Made by a program: the position numbers and the translations under genes. Below the pieces are notes generated by a model. It was not told where the DNA came from and ran no database searches. It was given only the letters and a program-made list of their open reading frames with translations. Below are positions 34,291 through 43,322 of a stretch of 64,000 bases of DNA, piece after piece. Positions within the stretch are counted from its first letter, which is position 1; each line of letters opens with the position of its first letter. This DNA comes from Pseudarthrobacter oxydans. Its GTDB lineage: Bacteria > Actinomycetota > Actinomycetes > Actinomycetales > Micrococcaceae. Where the stretch lies: positions 1,984,001 through 2,048,000 of the forward strand of contig NZ_CP139438.1 in the NCBI RefSeq assembly GCF_034258515.1, written 5' to 3'.

Positions 34291-35967
34291 TTACCTGCGC
34301 GGTTCCAGCGTGGTCAGCACAAGCACCGTAGAAGGTGAGCGGACCGAAAGGGTTGCGTAAGGGTTGTCCTCGGTGGGCCAGCCGGTGAAGCGGGTGTCAT
34401 TGAAGGCGCCCCACTCCGGACCGGAGAACAGCGGCACCAGCGGTGCGGCGTCGTCGTATTCTTCCTGCAGCTTGTTGGCGATGTCCTTCTGCTTGGACTC
34501 GTCGGACTCTGCAGCGAACTCTGCCAGCAGGGCGTCAGCCTCGGCGTCGCCGAAGCGGTGGTAGTTGTCGAACGTCTTGGTGCCCACAGGCTTGACGGTC
34601 GACGTGCCCATTGCGGCGTTGAAATACTTGTACGGGCTGGGGTCGTTGGCGCTCCAGACGATGCCGGAGTCAAAATCGCCCGTCTCGTAGCCGGCAACCA
34701 CGGCAGCCCAGTCCGGGGACTCCACCTTTGCCGTGACGCCGACTTCTGCCAGGTTCTGTGCGATCACGTTGGCCACGGACAGCCAGTCGGAAGAGGATGC
34801 GCCCACGGAGATCTTGAACTCGAACGGCTTGCCGTCCTTGAGCGTGCGCTTGCCGTCGGCACCCTTCGGGTAGCCCGCCTTGTCCAGCAGCTCATTGGCC
34901 TTCTGGACGTCCAGCTTGGTCCAGGTGCAATTCTCCTTGACCTCGTTGTTCTTCCAGGTCTCGTAGTTGCCGGAAAGCCCGGTGCAGTCCGCAGGCTCGG
35001 CGTAGCCGCTCATGCCGATCGTGGTGACCTGCTCCCGGTCAACGGCCATGCTCAGGGCCTTGCGGACGTCGACATCGTTGAAGGGTGCCTTGGTGGTGTT
35101 GAGCTGCCAGTTGATCATGGCGCCGGTGGCCGGGAACCAGTAGTGGCGGTGTTCCTTGTCCTTGGAAACGAACGTCTTTTCGATGTTCGGAATGTATTGC
35201 GGGGCCCAGTCCACATCGCCGTTCGCGGCGGCGAGGTTGGCGCCGTCGTTTCCCGCAAAAGCGAGCATCTTGATACCGGCGATCTTCTGCTTGTCCGGCT
35301 GCCAGTAGTTGGGGTTCTTTTTCAGCACGAACGACTGGGCCTGGAAACTGTCAACCTCGGTGTAGGGGCCTGTGCCGACGGGTTTGGCGTTGGCGTCCTT
35401 CTCCGGATCGGCGAGGGCGGACCAGATGTGCTTGGGCAGGATGGTGAGGTGCCCGACGTCGTACAGGGCCGGCGACCACGGCTTGTTGAAGGTGAAGGTC
35501 ACCTTGTTGGTGCCTTCGGCGCTCACGGAGTCCAGGTACTCGAAGCCACCCTTGATCTTCTTCTGGAGCTCGAAGGTGTAGGCGACGTCCTCGGCCACGA
35601 AGGGCTGGCCGTCGGACCACTTAACGCCGTCGCGCAGGGTGAAGGTGATGGACTTGCCGTCGTCGGCGGCCTTCCATTCAGTGGCCAGCCACGGCACGGT
35701 GTCACCCTTGGCCGGGTTGAAGATCAGCAGCGACTCGTAGATGGACTGCTGGACCATCGGGTTGACGGTGGGGGCGAACGGGTTGAAGTTCTGCACGAAC
35801 GTGCCCATGTCTTCACGCGGAATGGTGAGGAAGGCGCTGGCGTTTGCTGCGGCGTCGGTGCCGGCGGCCTTGTTGCCGTTGGCCGCACAGCCGGTCAGCA
35901 GCAGTGCGCCCACCGCCAGCCCGGCCGCCGTGGTGCGGGCAGCCCTCAGGAATCGGGGTTGTGTCAT
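34291..35967 (-). CDS. ABC transporter substrate-binding lipoprotein, family 5 (DppA/OppA type)
   Basis: 558 residues. Lipoprotein signal with lipobox LLTGC (Cys27), then the family-5 motifs KWSDGQPFVAEDVAYTFE, VGTGPYTEVD, DVDVRKALSMAVDRE. Membrane-anchored receptor of the importer. Part of the leftward operon beginning with LacI at 37116. The operon also encodes GH32 enzymes, so the ligand is probably a fructan fragment. Confidence 0.93.
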   Translation of the reverse strand: MTQPRFLRAARTTAAGLAVGALLLTGCAANGNKAAGTDAAANASAFLTIPREDMGTFVQNFNPFAPTVNPMVQQSIYESLLIFNPAKGDTVPWLATEWKAADDGKSITFTLRDGVKWSDGQPFVAEDVAYTFELQKKIKGGFEYLDSVSAEGTNKVTFTFNKPWSPALYDVGHLTILPKHIWSALADPEKDANAKPVGTGPYTEVDSFQAQSFVLKKNPNYWQPDKQKIAGIKMLAFAGNDGANLAAANGDVDWAPQYIPNIEKTFVSKDKEHRHYWFPATGAMINWQLNTTKAPFNDVDVRKALSMAVDREQVTTIGMSGYAEPADCTGLSGNYETWKNNEVKENCTWTKLDVQKANELLDKAGYPKGADGKRTLKDGKPFEFKISVGASSSDWLSVANVIAQNLAEVGVTAKVESPDWAAVVAGYETGDFDSGIVWSANDPSPYKYFNAAMGTSTVKPVGTKTFDNYHRFGDAEADALLAEFAAESDESKQKDIANKLQEEYDDAAPLVPLFSGPEWGAFNDTRFTGWPTEDNPYATLSVRSPSTVLVLTTLEPRR

Positions 35968-36045
35968 GATGGTTATCTCTTTCCTATCTTCATCAGCAAG
36001 GTGAAGGGGTGGGGGAGGGGTTGCTCTTCGAAAGTGATTTCGCGG

Positions 36046-37116
36046 TCAGACCGAAGAGCGTTCTAGCAGCGGACAGCCGACCAATTGCTGGTCGGCAATA
36101 ATCGGCTGTCCTGCTGTCAGAGCTGCGAGCGTCTGGACTCCCAGGGCGCCCATTTTTTCAAACGGCAACGCAACCGTGGTCAGCTTGGGCCTGAGGTAGG
36201 CCGCAATCAGTTCCTGGTTGTCGAAGCCGATCACGGCGATGTCTCCGGGGATGGTCAGGCCCCGTTCCTTGATGGCGTCGTAAGCGCCCATCGCCATGCG
36301 GTCGTTGAGGCAGAACAGCGCGGTTGGCCTGTCCTCCTGCGGGTAGCGGTCCAGGATGCAGCACGCGGCCTCATACCCGCCGTCGGCCGTTGCATATCCG
36401 GGCACCACGAGCTCGGGGTCCAGCTCGAGTCCGGCATCGGCGAGTGCTTCGCGTGCACCCTCCAAACGCCCGATTGCTGCGGGAATGGCCGGGTCCAGGT
36501 TGATGACTCCGATCCGGCGGTGGCCGGCCCGGAGCAAGCGTTCGACGGCGGTGCGGCCGCCGGCGCGTTCGTCCGGGACGATCGAGGGCAGCTTCCCGTC
36601 GGCGTCGAAGCAGTTGATCAGTACGGTGGGTACTTCCTTGGCGGTTTCGGGCACGTGCACGCCACGGTGGAATGTGGCTGCGTACAGAAGTCCTTCCACG
36701 CGCTGCTCCAGCAGCTTTTCGGTTGCTGCGTCCTCCAGGCCCTGGTTGGGTCCTACGGCATCGGCCTGGTCGGAGGGCGCGATGAGCAGGAACTTGCGGT
36801 CGAGCCAGGCTTGGTCTTGTGCACCTTTGATGATGTCGACGGCGAACGGTGCCGTGACGATCTCGGTGACAATCCCGTACCAGTCACTGCGCTGGGATGC
36901 CAGTGCACGTGCTCCGGCGTTCGGGCGGTAGCCCAAGGCCTGGACAGCTTCGTTGATCCGGGTGCGGGTCTCTTCGGAGATGCTGGCATTTTCGCGGTTG
37001 CTCAGCACGAACGAAACCGCAGTCCGGGAAACCCCCGCGTGCTTGGCAACATCATTCATGGTGACACCCCGCTGCCGCGCGGCCCCGGCATGGTTCGAGG
37101 TGGTGGTTTTCGCCAT
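36046..37116 (-). CDS. LacI-family regulator 1 of the fructan locus
   Basis: 356 residues with an extended N-terminus (MAKTTTSNHAGAARQRG) before the helix-turn-helix MNDVAKHAGVSRTAVSFVLSNRENAS. Effector domain with VIGFDNQELIAAYL and a late LTTVALPFEKMG. First gene of the Dpp-type operon; two palindromes upstream imply autoregulation and control of the whole operon. Confidence 0.9.
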   Translation of the reverse strand: MAKTTTSNHAGAARQRGVTMNDVAKHAGVSRTAVSFVLSNRENASISEETRTRINEAVQALGYRPNAGARALASQRSDWYGIVTEIVTAPFAVDIIKGAQDQAWLDRKFLLIAPSDQADAVGPNQGLEDAATEKLLEQRVEGLLYAATFHRGVHVPETAKEVPTVLINCFDADGKLPSIVPDERAGGRTAVERLLRAGHRRIGVINLDPAIPAAIGRLEGAREALADAGLELDPELVVPGYATADGGYEAACCILDRYPQEDRPTALFCLNDRMAMGAYDAIKERGLTIPGDIAVIGFDNQELIAAYLRPKLTTVALPFEKMGALGVQTLAALTAGQPIIADQQLVGCPLLERSSV

Positions 37117-37154
37117 TGAATGCTCCGGTGATAATCGGTGGTGCTGCCAGGTGG

Positions 37155-37198
37155 GTAACGCGCGTTACTTGCGCATAGATAGAGGTTACGCGCGTTAC
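37155..37198. promoter_or_regulatory. Two palindromic LacI operators before regulator 1
   Basis: GTAACGCGCGTTAC (37155-37168, perfect) and GTTACGCGCGTTAC (37185-37198, one mismatch) have centres 30 bp apart, about three helical turns, so one regulator tetramer or two dimers on the same DNA face could bind. Confidence 0.8.
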
Positions 37199-37278
37199 TA
37201 GATCTGTGTCAAGGGTTACATTTTCGCGTGCGAGGTGACCGCTGCCGACGCTCAGAGCAGCCGCACCGAGGGCTCGTG

Positions 37279-38241
37279 CTAGGCGTGCGAATGCAGCTGG
37301 GACTGATGCTGATGCTGGAGCTGTGTGCGGAGTTCGTCTTCGGTGGGGGGCCGGGCGCCGGCCCGGGATACGGTGATCGCGGCCGCGGCGGCCGCCGTGC
37401 ATCCCAGCTGGTCGAGGACGGAAGGGGCCAGGCCGCCGGTTCCGCGGGTGAGGAGTCCCAGGATCAGGGCCGACATATAGGAGTCGCCGGCGCCGATGGT
37501 GTCGACCACGGGGGTCTTCACTGCAGGAATGCTGAGGGCGGTGGTGGATGTGGCAAGCAACGAGCCTGATGAGCCCCGGGTGATGACAGCCAGCTCTGCT
37601 CCGAGACCCAGGAGGTGTGTGGCGGTTTCCTCCAGGGCCTTCCTCGGGTAAAGCCATGCGGCGTCCTCGTCGCTTAGTTTGACGACGCTGGTGAGCTGCA
37701 CCAGTTCCTCGAAAGTGTGCCGTGCTTCGGCTTGGGTTCCGAGCAGGGCCGGCCTGATGTTGGGATCGTAGGTGATGATGCACTCGCCGCGGAGTTCCTG
37801 GAGGATGGCTTTGACGCAGTTGGCGCCCGGTGGCAGGAAGCTTGCGATCGAACCGGTGTGGACGATTCTGGGCGGAGTAAGGGCAGGATCCAGCGGCGCC
37901 ACATCCCAGTCGATGTCGAAGGCGTAGCTCGCCGAGCCGTCGCGGGCAAGTGTGGCGGTCGCCGTCGACGTTCTCTCCAGTGACCGGGAGCCTGGCAAGA
38001 GCGTCACCCCGGCGCCCGTGAGGCGCTCCTCAAGTGCGTCACCGCGGCGGTCCGCGCCGATTGAGGTGAGCAGTCCGGTGCTCACCCCCAGGCGGGCCAG
38101 GCCGTAGGCGACATTGGCCGGTGATCCGCCGGGGTGTTCTGTGGTGCCGTCGGGGGTGGTGACGACGTCGATCAGGGCTTCGCCGATGACGACGACGTCC
38201 GGCACCTGCCCGGGAGGGTGGGGCTTGCCGTTGTTGTGCAT
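37279..38241 (-). CDS. PfkB-family sugar kinase, probable fructokinase
   Basis: 320 residues. N-terminal DVVVIGEALIDVV and GGSPANVAYGLARLG, C-terminal VVDTIGAGDSYMSALILGLL with the catalytic Asp, and an unusual His/Gln-rich tail (LQHQHQSQLHSHA). It phosphorylates a sugar with ATP. Location after a GH32 gene points to fructose released from fructans. Confidence 0.9.
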   Translation of the reverse strand: MHNNGKPHPPGQVPDVVVIGEALIDVVTTPDGTTEHPGGSPANVAYGLARLGVSTGLLTSIGADRRGDALEERLTGAGVTLLPGSRSLERTSTATATLARDGSASYAFDIDWDVAPLDPALTPPRIVHTGSIASFLPPGANCVKAILQELRGECIITYDPNIRPALLGTQAEARHTFEELVQLTSVVKLSDEDAAWLYPRKALEETATHLLGLGAELAVITRGSSGSLLATSTTALSIPAVKTPVVDTIGAGDSYMSALILGLLTRGTGGLAPSVLDQLGCTAAAAAAITVSRAGARPPTEDELRTQLQHQHQSQLHSHA

Positions 38242-38268
38242 GTCTTGTTCCTTGAATTGGGTGCTGCC

Positions 38269-39786
38269 TTACGCGAGCTGCGTGACCTGAAGGCTGTTGA
38301 TGGTTGCCGCGCCGCCGACGGCGTAGATTGCGAGGTCGGTGCTGGTCTCGGCCGGGAAGATCAGTTCGGTCATGGTGACCTGGCCGTCCTGGGCGAAGAC
38401 TTCAACGGAGCAGCGGTCCACGTAGATGGTGAGGGTGTAGGACCCGTGCGTTTCCTGGATGGGGGCGGTGTCGATGGAGGGGAAGGATTCGTGGAATCCT
38501 GTCTGTCCTGATTCGCGCCGGTCCACGAGGAGTGTGGCTTGCTCTGGCCGGATGCCCACACGGGTTCCCTTCGTGCCGTCCCCACGCAGGATGAGGCCGA
38601 ATTCCTCTGCGCCTCCGGGCGTGAAGCTGACGTCAATCCGCTGGACGGTGCCGGCCGCGTCCGCCAGGACCTGGGCGCCGTCGTGGATGGTGGTTCCGGA
38701 AAGGTGGAACGACTCCGTGCCGGCCAGGGCAGTCCAGTCGCCCGCGGGCTGCTGGGCCAGGCACAGTTCTCCGTCGCGGGCCTGGAGTGAAATTTCCCGG
38801 GCGAGGCTCATGGGGCTGCGCCAGGGCGTGGTGGGGATGTGGTTGGCGTATTCCCAGTTGTTCATCCAGGCGATCATCAGGCGGCGGTTGTCCGGGACGT
38901 CGCTGAAGGAAACGGCGGCGTAGTAGTCCCGGCCCCAGTCCAGCCAACGGTAATCGCCCAGTCGGGCCGGGTCCTGCGGGCCTTCGGTCACGGTGCTGGC
39001 GGAGGTGAAGGTGGTTCCGTCGAAGTCACCGATGAAGTACTGGCCGGCTGAGCCGTTGTTGGGCCCGCCGGGATTGAGGTTGACGGTGAGGACCCATTTG
39101 AGGTTGTCCGGGTCGCCGTCCACGGGCAGGGGAAACAGGTCCGGGCATTCCCAGACCCCGCCGGTGGCATTAGCCGGCCCGAAGGTGCTCAGCAGTTCCC
39201 AGTTCTTCAGGTCTCGGGACTTGTAGAGGACCACCTGGAAGTCTGTGGCTTCGACGGCGACCATCACCCAGTAACTGTCCGCGCCGCCGTCGTACCAGAT
39301 GACCTTGGGGTCACGGAACTCGGCGGAGCCGCGGTTAAGAACAGGGTTGCCTCCGTGTTTTGTCCAGCTGTAGCCCCCGTCCAGGCTGTAGGCCAGGGAC
39401 TGGGCCTGGACGCCCTCGTGCAAGGAGCCCGGTTTGAAGGCGCTGGTATAGATCGCCACCAGGGGCGCAGGGGATCCGTTGCCGAATCCGCTGGTGTTGT
39501 GACGGTCATGGACGATGCTTCCGGAAAAGATGTCTTCGTATTCGTCGCAGGCGATGGCGACGGGGTGCTCGGTCCAGGTCAGCAGGTCGGTAGAGGTTGC
39601 GTGTCCCCAGGACATGTTGCCCCAGACGTTTCCCAGCGGGTTGTTCTGGTAGTAGAGGTGGTAAACGCCGTTGTGAAAGATCAGGCCGTTGGGGTCATTG
39701 AGCCAGGTGTCCTTCGCCGTGTAGTGCAGGGCCGGGCGGTAGCTGTCTGTTGTGGCTGCCGTACTGGCCGAGGTGAGTGTATCCAT
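38269..39786 (-). CDS. GH32 beta-fructosidase (levanase/inulinase/sucrase type), cytoplasmic
   Basis: 505 residues, no signal peptide. WLNDPNG (Asp31), FRDPKV (Asp159), WECPD (Glu213), with the C-terminal beta-sandwich from about residue 350. All three GH32 motifs are canonical here, unlike the other two GH32 genes of the locus. AAAAGGAACC precedes the ATG. Co-directional with the sugar transporter upstream and the kinase downstream: uptake, hydrolysis, phosphorylation. Confidence 0.92.
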   Translation of the reverse strand: MDTLTSASTAATTDSYRPALHYTAKDTWLNDPNGLIFHNGVYHLYYQNNPLGNVWGNMSWGHATSTDLLTWTEHPVAIACDEYEDIFSGSIVHDRHNTSGFGNGSPAPLVAIYTSAFKPGSLHEGVQAQSLAYSLDGGYSWTKHGGNPVLNRGSAEFRDPKVIWYDGGADSYWVMVAVEATDFQVVLYKSRDLKNWELLSTFGPANATGGVWECPDLFPLPVDGDPDNLKWVLTVNLNPGGPNNGSAGQYFIGDFDGTTFTSASTVTEGPQDPARLGDYRWLDWGRDYYAAVSFSDVPDNRRLMIAWMNNWEYANHIPTTPWRSPMSLAREISLQARDGELCLAQQPAGDWTALAGTESFHLSGTTIHDGAQVLADAAGTVQRIDVSFTPGGAEEFGLILRGDGTKGTRVGIRPEQATLLVDRRESGQTGFHESFPSIDTAPIQETHGSYTLTIYVDRCSVEVFAQDGQVTMTELIFPAETSTDLAIYAVGGAATINSLQVTQLA

Positions 39787-39809
39787 GAGGTTCCTTTTGG
39801 AAGTGCGTG

Positions 39810-40721
39810 CTATTTGCTCGCGCCGGCTGTGAGGCCTTCGCGCAGGGTGCGTTGGCCGAAGATAAAGACGACCAGTGCGGGCAGCATGGACAGGATCACT
39901 CCAGCGAGGACCACCGATATGCTCCCGGTGCCGAGGTTGCCTTGGAGTGTGACCAGGCCGAGGGGGAGGGTGAAATTCTGTTCGCTGATAGTGAGGATCA
40001 GTGGCCGGAAGAACTCGTTCCAGTGGAAGTTGAAGGCAAGGATCCCGACGATGGCCATGCCCGGAACGGCCAGCGGCACGTAGACGGAACGGAAGATCCG
40101 CCACGGTCCGGCACCATCCAGGGCGGCCGCTTCCGCAAAATCATTTGGCAGGCCAAGGAAATACTGACGCATCAGGAACGTGCCGAAGGCGGTGGGAATG
40201 GCCGGCAGGATCAGTGCCAGCAAGGTATCGGACAGACCCATCCCACGGATGAGCATAAAGACGGGGACGATGGTGACCTGCACTGGAACCATCATCGTGG
40301 CCAGCACCAGCGAGAAGATGGCGTTCTTGCCCCGGAAGTCCAGGCGGGCGAAGGCGTAGCCGGCCAGAGTGGCGGAGGCCATCTGGCCAAGCGCGATCAG
40401 CCCGGTCACCAGGGCGCTGTTCAGGACCAGGAGGCCGACATTGATCTGCTTGAACACCTCCCGGTAGGCGGTGAAGTCAGGGTTGATGGGCAGGAAGGAC
40501 GGGGGCAAATTGAAGGATTCCGAGGGTGTTCGCAACGAGGTGGACAGGGTCCACAGGACAGGGCCGAGGGTCAGCGCCGCAGCCACCGCCAGCGCGGCGT
40601 ATCTGCCGACGGTTCCTGGAGCCGGCAGGCGGCGGTTGCGGTAGGGCTGTGGGGTGGCCGGTGTGCCGGCGGTGGAACCCGGATGCTCGTTGGTCCCGGT
40701 GTTCAGGGTCTGGCTGGACAT
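39810..40721 (-). CDS. Sugar ABC transporter permease, MalG type
   Basis: 303 residues. Six helices, the EAA loop EAAALDGAGPWRIFRSVYVPLAVPG for ATPase coupling, and LFGQRTLREGLTAGASK-like C-terminus. The ATG at 40721 follows GAGG just beyond the stop of the MalF-type permease. No ATPase is encoded in this gene set, so a shared MsiK-type ATPase is expected, as is common in actinobacteria. Confidence 0.92.
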   Translation of the reverse strand: MSSQTLNTGTNEHPGSTAGTPATPQPYRNRRLPAPGTVGRYAALAVAAALTLGPVLWTLSTSLRTPSESFNLPPSFLPINPDFTAYREVFKQINVGLLVLNSALVTGLIALGQMASATLAGYAFARLDFRGKNAIFSLVLATMMVPVQVTIVPVFMLIRGMGLSDTLLALILPAIPTAFGTFLMRQYFLGLPNDFAEAAALDGAGPWRIFRSVYVPLAVPGMAIVGILAFNFHWNEFFRPLILTISEQNFTLPLGLVTLQGNLGTGSISVVLAGVILSMLPALVVFIFGQRTLREGLTAGASK

Positions 40722-40729
40722 AAGGGACC

Positions 40730-41659
40730 TCACTGGTAGAAGACGAAGCGGCGGCTGAGGCGGAATTGCAGGGCGGTGACGGCAAGGATCAGCACGGTCA
40801 GTACGAGGCCGATGGCCGAGGCTTCGCCGAATTCCAGTTGCTGGAAGGCGGATTCAAAGATCACCATGACTGCGGTGCGGGTGGAATCCCCTGGACCGCC
40901 GTTGGTCAGTACGTAGGGCTGGTCGAAGACCTGCAGTGCGCTGATGATCGCCATGACGGAGGCGACGAGCACGGTGGGGCTGATCAGCGGAAGGGTGACG
41001 TTGCTGAACTGTTTCCAGCCCGTGGCGCCGTCCAGGTTTGCTGCTTCGTGCAGTTCTTTCGGGATGTTGCTCAGGGCGCCGAGGAAGAGGAGGAAGGAGA
41101 ACCCGAAGTTCTGCCAGACGTACACCAGGACGACGACGGCGGCGGAGGCCACGGGACTGGTCAGCCAGGGTACTGCGGGAATGCCGATGAGTGACAGGAG
41201 CCAGTTCACCACGCCAAACTGTTCGTTGAACATATACCGCATGAAGATGGACACCGACGCGGCAGACAGCACCAGGGGAAAGAAGAAGGTGGAACGGAGG
41301 AATACCCTGAGCCAGGACGGCATCCTGCCCTGGAGCATGGAAGCCAGGCTGAGTGCAATGCCGAGTTGAAGGATTACTGCGACGACCACGAACACGATGG
41401 TGTTAAGGAAGGACACGCGGACGGTGGGGTCCTGTGCCAGGGAAGCGAAGTTGGCGAAACCGACGAATTGGGGTGCCGAAATGATGTCCCAGCGGAAGAA
41501 GGCCAGGACCAGCGAGCCGATGATCGGCAGGAAGGTGAACAGGGCCATCCCCAGCAGCGTCGGGGCAAGGAAAATCATCGCCAACCGTCGCTCGACGAAC
41601 GAGCGGCGCGTGGCCGGTGGTTTTACGGTGTGGCGTGGGGTAGTAGAAGTGGTGGTCAT
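40730..41659 (-). CDS. Sugar ABC transporter permease, MalF type
   Basis: 309 residues. N-terminal Thr-rich tail, first helix AMIFLAPTLLGMALFTFLPIIGSL, coupling loop HEAANLDGATGWKQFSNVTLPLISPT, six helices. Its ATG overlaps the stop of the binding-protein gene (ATGA). Partner of the MalG-type permease. Confidence 0.92.
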   Translation of the reverse strand: MTTTSTTPRHTVKPPATRRSFVERRLAMIFLAPTLLGMALFTFLPIIGSLVLAFFRWDIISAPQFVGFANFASLAQDPTVRVSFLNTIVFVVVAVILQLGIALSLASMLQGRMPSWLRVFLRSTFFFPLVLSAASVSIFMRYMFNEQFGVVNWLLSLIGIPAVPWLTSPVASAAVVVLVYVWQNFGFSFLLFLGALSNIPKELHEAANLDGATGWKQFSNVTLPLISPTVLVASVMAIISALQVFDQPYVLTNGGPGDSTRTAVMVIFESAFQQLEFGEASAIGLVLTVLILAVTALQFRLSRRFVFYQ

Positions 41660-43116
41660 GCGTTCCTCCTGAGGGCCAGTTCGAGATCGCGCTGCAGGGT
41701 GCCCATCGCTGTCCGTACGCCGGCGGAGCTGCCGCTGACAGCGGTGGAAACGTTTTTCATCAGGGCAGTTTCGACGGCGGCCTGCTGCGGCGGCGCGGGT
41801 ATCGGGCCGGACGTGGGGAACCTGTCGAGGGTGTCGTAAAAGACCTTCCAATGCCGGGGCCCGGTGGCGGCGTAAAAGGACTCATTTACCATCGAACGGC
41901 GGGTTGGAGTGGTGTTCGGCTTGGGAATGGCCAGCTGCATCGCTTCGCGGCTGGAGCAGAACTTCACCCATTCCCAGGCTGCGTCCTTATCCTTCGCCGT
42001 ACGCATGATCGCATAGCCGGCAGCGCCGAACTGGTGCCGCTGCGTCCGCCAGCGGGGGAAGAACTGCACATCGAACTGATCGGCCGTCATGCCTGCATCG
42101 TGCAGACCTTGCGCCCAGTAGCCACCCGCTGGCGTGGTGCCGATGCGGTTGTTCCCGAACAAGCCAACGAGGGCGTTGCCGCCCCCCGATTCAGGCCGCA
42201 CGCCCAGTCCTTCGGACACGAGTTCGCGCAGGTAGTCGAAGGTCTCGATAACCCGGCCGTCCTCGGCGTTGGGAGCCAGCCATTGATACCCGCCGCCGCG
42301 GGTCGCCCGGGCAGGGTCCTTGGGATAAAAGCGGTCCCAGAGCCACTCCCCGCCGGGGGCCTTGCTCTCGGTTAGGAAGCTGGTGTCGTTGGCGTACAGC
42401 CATGGCACGACTCCGCCAAAAAGCCGGTTGGTCCAGTAGTACGGGGTGAAGTCGGCCGGGCGCGCTTTCCGCAGGGCGCGGAGCGTGGCGCTGAAGTCAT
42501 CCTGTGTCCAGTCGTCCTTTGGCCGGTCAAGGCCGGCCTGGGCGAAGGTGGTGGTATTCAAATACATGTTCGCCGCGTTCCAGTCCAGCGGAAGCTGGTA
42601 CAGGCTTCCCTGGTACATGAAGGCTTCCAGCAGGCTCGGATGAACATCATCGAAGTAGTCGCTCATGTCCCCAGCGTCCCGGCGGACATAATCATCCAGC
42701 GGCTCGGCGAGCTTGTCGGCGAACAGCTGGGCGCCCTCGGTGGCTACGTAGACGACGTCCGGCGGTGTTCCGGCGGCTGCCATGGTGAGGATCTTGGAAA
42801 AGAAATCCTTCCAGTCCGCGCCTTGGATCGCCTGCAAGCGGACCGGAATATCTGGGTGGGCGGCGGTAAAGGCGTTAACCAGGCCCTGCCGGGCCGCGGC
42901 ATCTGCTGCCGTTCCAAGGATGGCGATGTTCAGTGCCTTGCTCCCGCGGCCCGGAATGTCACTCCCGGTCAGTCGGGGCCAGGCGCCCACCGTGGCTCCC
43001 GCAACAGCGAGGCCAGTAAGGCCCAGCACGGAACGACGCGTGAGCTGCGAAAGTCCGCTGCCGGACCGCGGCGCATACGAGGGGGGTGTGTTCCCCGGTG
43101 TCTTTTCAGACGTCAT
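41656..43116 (-). CDS. Sugar ABC transporter substrate-binding protein, family 1, without lipobox
   Basis: 486 residues. Twin-arginine-like start LTRRSVLGLTGLAVAGATVGAWP after a 25-residue Ser/Pro-rich lead, then the family-1 fold (ALNIAILGTAADAAARQGLVNAF, TPPDVVYVATEG). There is no cysteine after the hydrophobic stretch, so it is not a normal lipoprotein. It may stay anchored by the uncut helix or be released. Two TAACACGTGTTA-type operators lie just upstream. Confidence 0.87.
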   Translation of the reverse strand: MTSEKTPGNTPPSYAPRSGSGLSQLTRRSVLGLTGLAVAGATVGAWPRLTGSDIPGRGSKALNIAILGTAADAAARQGLVNAFTAAHPDIPVRLQAIQGADWKDFFSKILTMAAAGTPPDVVYVATEGAQLFADKLAEPLDDYVRRDAGDMSDYFDDVHPSLLEAFMYQGSLYQLPLDWNAANMYLNTTTFAQAGLDRPKDDWTQDDFSATLRALRKARPADFTPYYWTNRLFGGVVPWLYANDTSFLTESKAPGGEWLWDRFYPKDPARATRGGGYQWLAPNAEDGRVIETFDYLRELVSEGLGVRPESGGGNALVGLFGNNRIGTTPAGGYWAQGLHDAGMTADQFDVQFFPRWRTQRHQFGAAGYAIMRTAKDKDAAWEWVKFCSSREAMQLAIPKPNTTPTRRSMVNESFYAATGPRHWKVFYDTLDRFPTSGPIPAPPQQAAVETALMKNVSTAVSGSSAGVRTAMGTLQRDLELALRRNA

Positions 43117-43129
43117 TGTCGGCTCCTCC

Positions 43130-43173
43130 TAACACGTGTTAAGTAGGGTAAATAGAGCACCTAACACGTGTCA
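43130..43173. promoter_or_regulatory. Two LacI operators before the sugar-binding-protein gene
   Basis: TAACACGTGTTA (43130-43141, perfect) and TAACACGTGTCA (43162-43173, one mismatch), centres 32 bp apart, directly upstream of the start at 43116. A related box TAACTCGTGTGA lies before LacI regulator 2 at 44402-44413. Confidence 0.8.
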
Positions 43174-43322
43174 AGTGAGACTTTTGCTGGAGCTTAGATG
43201 AACTTGAATTACGAGCGTGAGCTGCTTGACGAAGCGCGGACAGTGGGCTCCCGCGGAGGCTGGGCGAGTCATCCCTGGCATAACTTTTCCGCAGCCAGGC
43301 GCTGCGGAAACGGTCCGCCAGG

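Noticed and set aside
36023..36059. Terminator between LacI regulator 1 and the binding-protein gene
   Set aside because: An 8-bp stem exists but overlaps the regulator's stop codon, has a long loop and no U tract; too weak to call.
34558..36066. 502-codon open frame on the plus strand, opposite the family-5 binding-protein gene
   Set aside because: It is the antisense of a strongly conserved gene. Its Gly/Val/Leu-rich composition is a mirror of that gene's codon bias, and there is no recognisable domain.
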